DNA of 13,247 bases from Tubulinosema ratisbonensis (lineage: Eukaryota; Microsporidia; Tubulinosematidae): NCBI GenBank assembly GCA_004000155.1, contig RCSS01000625.1, positions 1 to 13,247 on the forward strand, read 5' to 3'. The notes beneath the pieces are model-generated. The model worked only from the letters and a program-made list of their open reading frames with translations. It did no database searches and was not told the DNA's origin. Both the position numbers and the translations under genes were made by a program. Of this stretch, positions 8,508 to 13,247 are shown piece by piece; the first letter of the stretch is position 1; every line of letters begins with the position of its first letter.

Positions 8508-10472
8508 ATGAATGATAACGCTTATCTAAATATTAAAAATTCTCAACGGTTACATATTAACAAGATGATTATTTTAATTACATTCTTTAACACTTTTTTA
8601 GCAGCAAAAAGAAAAATACAAGAGTCAAGTGAAAACATTAGTTTAAAAAAAATACCTAGGATTGATAATATAAGTTCTTCAATATACTTAGATTTTATAC
8701 AGAAAAGTTTAGAAAAACAAAACAAGTCTCCCGTCGAAGAAAATAAACAAAGCTCAGTTTTCAAACTCCAAATGCCTCTTACNGATCAACAACCTCCTAT
8801 GAATCATAATCATTCTCTAAATGGTTTAAATAATATACTCGAGCAAAATTTCGGGTACGATAAGGAAGATTGTGATAGTTTTTTTGAATTTATAAACAAA
8901 ATTTCAAACAATACTGAACAAACAAATTATTTTCAAAGTCAAATAGATGAATTTTCAATAACAGCCACTGAAATGACAGAAGAGGACTCTTCTTCACAAC
9001 AAAAAACAAATAAAGAATCACCAAATACTGATACAAATGAATGCATACCAACTACTGTTTCAATATTTAATCTTGAAGTTGCTCGAAGTTCGGATGTTGA
9101 AAAGCCTCTTAATGTAGAAGATGAAGAGACTATTTATGATTTCAACATGAGAATAATATCATATGATTCTGATTATGAAAATGAATTAGAATTACATGAA
9201 TTTTTCGAAGAATCGGTTTCTATGCTTGATAAAAGTGAAATATTCTCTTTCTTAGAAATACTCAAGTTAGAAAACAAAAAATATAGAAGTTCAATTCATG
9301 GCGAAATTAAAAATGTTTTTTATCGAAATGGATTTAAATCACCATTTAAATTTTTTTCTTTAAATATTATTAGTTTGTTAGAAAACAGGTTTTTTCTAAG
9401 GCTAAAAGACGTTTTAAACTTCTATTTATCAAAAACAACGATTTCTTTTAAAGTTTTATTTAAAAAACATGGTGACAATAAAAGCAAAACAGAAGCGCTT
9501 TTACTTTACAACAAATTTATCTGCAGTTCTTTTGTTCAAAATTTTTTTAGCAGGAGATTCGATATACCTCAAGCGGATGCACGTTTGACCAGCGTTATTC
9601 CATTCATAATTAATTTTTTTAATAAATTTTTCTCGGAGTATACTGAAAACGTAACTCCACCTTTTTTAAATTTAAATTTTAATTATCCGATAAAATACCG
9701 GAAGCTATTTTTTTCTGAAACGCAAAACAAAACAAATATTAATTTACTTATTTGGGTACATGACTTATTAAACAATAAAACAAACTCTTTGCTCATTATT
9801 CTTTTCCCGGAGTTAAAATTGATAATCAAAAAAATTTACAAGTTTGGATGTATAAAAGCATATTATAAAAAATTTCATTACTTTTTTGCGCTGCTTGTTT
9901 TTAAATTAAATCTAAACTTGCCTAAGATAAAATATGAATTCGATAAAATGAACAAAACCGATGAGTGTCTTATAACAGACTCTAAATTTATAAATTTGTT
10001 TATGTTAGAAATGCGTTGTTTAATTTGTACCTTTTGTTTAGTTGTTTTTACTGACAAAGAATTAATGAAATTATTGTTTTTTAAGGCTTTTGCTTGTTTT
10101 GTAAGATCCTTAAATAGAAATTTTTTAAAATGTTTTTTATTTGATGAACACTCGGTTTTTAATATTTTTAAAGATAAATATGATTTTATTAGACTAAATT
10201 TAGATGATCTATATGCAAGACACATGATTAATAAAGTGTCGCTTGAAGCTATTTCTAAATGCAATGTAATTACTTTGTCAGATAAAATTATTTTTTTAGA
10301 AGTAAACTTTCTGTCTGAAGAAAGTAAGTTGAATCAATTATATGAATTTTTTTTAACTAATGAATATTCCTATTCTAAATTTATTTCCGAAAATTTGAAT
10401 ATTAAAAAGAGAATCACAAATGCAGTCAAAAAGTATTTTGAATCTTCTAATAATTTTATAATAAATTTTTAA
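8508..10472 (+). CDS. Putative secreted, lineage-specific protein (intact member of a diverged family)
   Basis: An uninterrupted 654-codon frame, the only intact long gene here. I do not recognise the family. From the first ATG (8508), residues 1-19 are polar. Met20 (8565) begins MIILITFFNTFLAA then KRK, a typical short signal peptide. I therefore prefer 8565 as the functional start, and the decayed paralogue also aligns well from there. Residues about 36-230 are acidic and rich in Ser, Asn, Glu and Gln, probably disordered apart from a conserved GYDKE patch (116-120). Residues about 225-654 are Phe/Leu/Lys-rich and look helical. They contain the best conserved block, LLNNKTNSLL (420-429), and a cysteine-bearing hydrophobic stretch (about 499-532: C504, C507, C510, C530). 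No catalytic motif or certain membrane anchor is visible. The ambiguous base at 8783 is the third position of ACN, so residue 92 is Thr whatever it is. Possible roles (secreted, surface or host-directed) are inference. Confidence 0.9.
   Translation: MNDNAYLNIKNSQRLHINKMIILITFFNTFLAAKRKIQESSENISLKKIPRIDNISSSIYLDFIQKSLEKQNKSPVEENKQSSVFKLQMPLXDQQPPMNHNHSLNGLNNILEQNFGYDKEDCDSFFEFINKISNNTEQTNYFQSQIDEFSITATEMTEEDSSSQQKTNKESPNTDTNECIPTTVSIFNLEVARSSDVEKPLNVEDEETIYDFNMRIISYDSDYENELELHEFFEESVSMLDKSEIFSFLEILKLENKKYRSSIHGEIKNVFYRNGFKSPFKFFSLNIISLLENRFFLRLKDVLNFYLSKTTISFKVLFKKHGDNKSKTEALLLYNKFICSSFVQNFFSRRFDIPQADARLTSVIPFIINFFNKFFSEYTENVTPPFLNLNFNYPIKYRKLFFSETQNKTNINLLIWVHDLLNNKTNSLLIILFPELKLIIKKIYKFGCIKAYYKKFHYFFALLVFKLNLNLPKIKYEFDKMNKTDECLITDSKFINLFMLEMRCLICTFCLVVFTDKELMKLLFFKAFACFVRSLNRNFLKCFLFDEHSVFNIFKDKYDFIRLNLDDLYARHMINKVSLEAISKCNVITLSDKIIFLEVNFLSEESKLNQLYEFFLTNEYSYSKFISENLNIKKRITNAVKKYFESSNNFIINF
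8565..8606 (+). other. Predicted signal peptide coding segment
   Basis: Codons 20-33 encode MIILITFFNTFLAA, a hydrophobic core followed by small residues (A-A) and then basic KRK, so cleavage after Ala33 is plausible. The decayed paralogue keeps the same pattern (NLFITSYLAS then KR), which supports a conserved export signal. Confidence 0.65.
10460..10465 (+). terminator. Possible polyadenylation signal overlapping the stop region
   Basis: AATAAA lies a few bases before the TAA stop of the intact gene. In compact microsporidian genomes such signals often overlap the end of the coding region. In DNA this AT-rich the hexamer also arises by chance. Confidence 0.25.
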
Positions 10473-13009
10473 TTTTCTTTTTGTGATTTTATAAAAAATA
10501 TTTATGCTTTCAATACTTATAAATTTTTAACTAAAAACATTTTGATTGATTCAAATATTTAAAAATTAACAAAGAAGTTATAAAACCAAAAAAAAATTTT
10601 TACTACATTTTTAAATTTTAATATATAACACAGTCGAATATGTTCTTACCAACTTGTTTCTTTTCAACATAAAAAGTATTTTTAGAAAGGGCTTCATTTA
10701 TTTGTGTTTTGGTTTTTACACTTCAATATCTTATTATTTGACTAATATTAATCTATAATTCTTGTAATAATTTCCACTTCCCAATATCAAAATAAATAAA
10801 CACTGAGAAAAGATACTTACATATTCAACTATTACATTAAACTAAAGATCTTATTTAATTAAAAATCTATAATTGAAAATTTTTTAGTATAAAACTTACA
10901 ACATAATTTAGAATACTTACCTTTTTAACTTAGCATTAGACAATATTTACGATGTTAGATAAATTTTCTTCTTTAGGTAAAATTTGAATCATTTTATAAA
11001 TATTTGAAATATATTAATAAACATGTAATTTCTTAAGTACCATTTTATTTATTTAAAATATTAATAAACACTTAAAAAAAAGGTTTTGTTAAAATGCTGT
11101 TATTTGGTTTTATGGATGTTAATTTATTCTTATTTTTACTTTTAAACAAATTATTTTCTTTTGGGTGAAATTTCAACTTTGATGTCATTTTTTTACATTA
11201 ATAATTAAACATTCCATTTTTTACGATGTATCTTTAAAATTTTAATTTTTTTGAGATATTAGAATTTTTGTTCATTTTATTAAATAACAATTTTATTTTC
11301 ATATAACAGTTTTAGAATATTTTAAGATAAGCTTTAAGCTTTATAAATTTCACTTTTATATTCGATAACTTGATTTTTTATTCCACGCATATTTTTAACA
11401 AATATTAATTTAACATTTATTTGTGTAGAAAACAGCAATCATGCGCTATTTTAATTCATTCCATTTTTTATTATATTTTTATCTTGATATAGTAATTATA
11501 TTTTGTATTTAATATTCGTCTTTGGTCATAAAATTATAAAATAAATTTATTATAAAGATTGAAATTAAGATGTGTGAATATTAGGTCTTTGATAAAAAAG
11601 TTGAAATTTATCTCTCTTTGAATAATGAACGTTTGGCTTAAAATAATCATTTTGTAAAATATAAGATAATCCTAGTTTTAATAGCTTTTTTTATCAAAAT
11701 ATGTGTTAAATAATATATATTAACTACTTGTTTATAGTTTTAAATCAAATTTCAAAGTCAGATATTACATTATCAAACAGGTGTTTAACTGTTTAGGTTG
11801 ATGACACTTACTCTTCTGCTAAAGTCAGAGTCAATAAGACATATTTTTATCATTTGTTTTTTAATTAGTAAATAAACATTTTTATCACCATTTTTATAAA
11901 AATTTTGAATTCTCTTCTCGTCTGACTTTTAAGAATAAAATTGATCATTTATAAATTATAAAAAAAATTAAAATAGAATTTATATTCTCCATCATTATCA
12001 TACTAACACATATTGCTAATTCCTTATGTCTATTTGTTTATGTATTGTTTTCTTTTTACTTATTTTTTAAGATGATTAACAAACAAAAGAATAAAGTAAG
12101 TAATTTCTAAAATATATAATGCTATTTGAGTACTAAATAGTTTTGAATATTTTGATTAAAGCAAAACAACTTTAAATTTTATAAGTCATGATTTTAAAGA
12201 AAATAAACAAAACCTGATTTATATAAAAAATGCCGAGTGATTTTAAGATCTGAAATTAATATATAGCAAAAGGTAATTTTTTATTACATGTAAATGATAA
12301 TTAATATGAAAAGTTTTTGTTTTACTTACTTTGAAAAATGTTAATACCTTTTTATAAAGAAACGATTTGAAGTATATAAATTTAAATAATTCTTGTAAAA
12401 TAGATCCATTAATCACAATTACTTAAAACTTTATCGAAAATAATCTAAAACAAAAATCAATTTGTTAAATTTTAGTTTCTGTCCAAAGAAAAATGTTTTC
12501 TTTATAAATTGGCAATTTAGATTGCATTTTACACATATGCATTTATAAATGAAGAAAAAATTTTATTTAAATAATAAATAGGTCTTTTTAGAGATACCTC
12601 CTAAACCATACATAAATCACAAAGATTTTTTTAGAAATAGAACCAACATGACTATACTATCAAGGATTGAAATTAGTCAAAACTATTAATTAACATAGCA
12701 ATAAAAGTTTTCTAGAAATTTTTCGCTTTTGATCTTCATATCCATTTTAAAAAAATTTATAAGTTTTTTCTTGTGCTATGTAATTTTGTCTCATTTTGAT
12801 TATCTACGAATTTTAATTGACCAATCAAAATAAAAATTTAAGTAATATACTGAATATCTCTATGTATTAATACAAATCAACTATCATTTAAACGACTAAT
12901 TTACTGAAATACCAGCATATATATGAATAAATATTAATAGAAAGTTTTGTAAACTTTGAAATTAAAGTCGAACTTGAATTATTGATGATGTGTGTGTGAA
13001 GATATCAAA
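10473..13009. other. Long AT-rich intergenic stretch with minor coding-like shreds
   Basis: No gene is supported. The best shreds, both on the minus strand, are a 46-codon run from 11928 to the stop at 11785-11787 (contains KRIQNFYKNGDKNVYLLIKK) and a 34-codon run around 10735-10630 (contains INEALSKNTFYVEKKQVGK). Neither has a start codon or a recognisable family. A segment at about 12593-12640 loosely resembles 7131-7180 (ATACC, CTCCTAAACCATA, AAAGATTT), possibly a diverged repeat. No RNA gene was recognised. Confidence 0.4.
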
Positions 13010-13247
13010 GCATGGTTGACCCCCATATAATTACCAAGATAACTTTGTTGATTAAAAGTATTTAAAAACACAAAAACATACTTCTAGTTTAGATATAATC
13101 ATTTCAAAAATTCCTGAAAAAACAAAGAAAAAGTCCAATCTTACTGCGATTCTAAAATAATTAAAGGTAATATGTGCTTAAGTACTATTGGAACTATAAT
13201 ATGCATTGTGAGAAACTTTGAATTAGTTTACTGGACCTTGCAGAAAT
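13010..13247 (+). pseudogene. Coding-like fragment at the right edge, possibly continuing outside
   Basis: G+C rises near the right end. On the plus strand a frame with SSLDIIISKIPEKTKKKSNL ends at a stop. A second frame is open from about 13115 to the last base and contains GNMCLSTIGTIICIVRNF and LVYWTLQK. This could be a frame-shifted dead gene or the edge of a gene extending to the right. There is no family match, and without the next sequence it stays tentative. Confidence 0.25.

Noticed and set aside
8543..8764. Minus-strand open frame opposite the start of the intact gene
   Set aside because: It is an antisense shadow of the intact gene, whose translation has a signal peptide and a paralogue.
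8783..8783. Ambiguous base as a possible break in the intact gene
   Set aside because: It is the third base of ACN, which encodes Thr with any base.
9878..10264. 128-codon minus-strand open frame inside the intact gene
   Set aside because: Antisense shadow of the intact coding region; no independent evidence.

Overview
The window is strongly AT-rich (about four bases in five, judged by eye). It holds one clearly intact protein gene in 13.2 kb. That gene is a single uninterrupted frame with standard stop codons, and it encodes a lineage-specific protein with a probable signal peptide. The rest is long low-complexity intergenic DNA with decaying coding sequence. This pattern (AT-rich, intronless gene, short secreted leader, low gene density, transposon debris) fits a large-genome microsporidian such as those resembling Edhazardia or Hamiltosporidium. 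The taxonomic call is inference; no rRNA or conserved housekeeping gene is present to confirm it.

Left part (1-1352, minus strand): a decayed paralogue of the intact gene. It runs off the left edge and keeps the same order of conserved blocks, but has four in-frame stops and a frameshift near its N-terminus. Middle-left (about 2200-4433): mobile-element remains. These are a terminal-inverted-repeat end at 2200-2276 of the pogo/Tigger type, an unassigned broken coding fragment (2600-2870), a short tract much richer in G+C (about 2970-3250), and a degenerate pogo/Tigger-like DDE transposase on the minus strand (4433-3237). The transposase still shows two helix-turn-helix regions and the remains of its three catalytic blocks, spread over shifted frames.

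Middle (4434-8507): mostly featureless AT-rich DNA. It contains a decayed open frame at 6530-5990 (minus) that may be an LTR-retrotransposon gag, and weaker coding-like debris at 8160-7500. Right part: the intact gene (8508-10472, plus), then about 2.8 kb of intergenic DNA with a few coding-like shreds. One of these, at the extreme right edge, may continue outside the window.

The main result is a diverged gene family of putative secreted proteins, one member intact and one dying, on opposite strands about 7 kb apart with transposon fossils between them. I see no complete new multi-gene system, no RNA gene and no CRISPR-like array.
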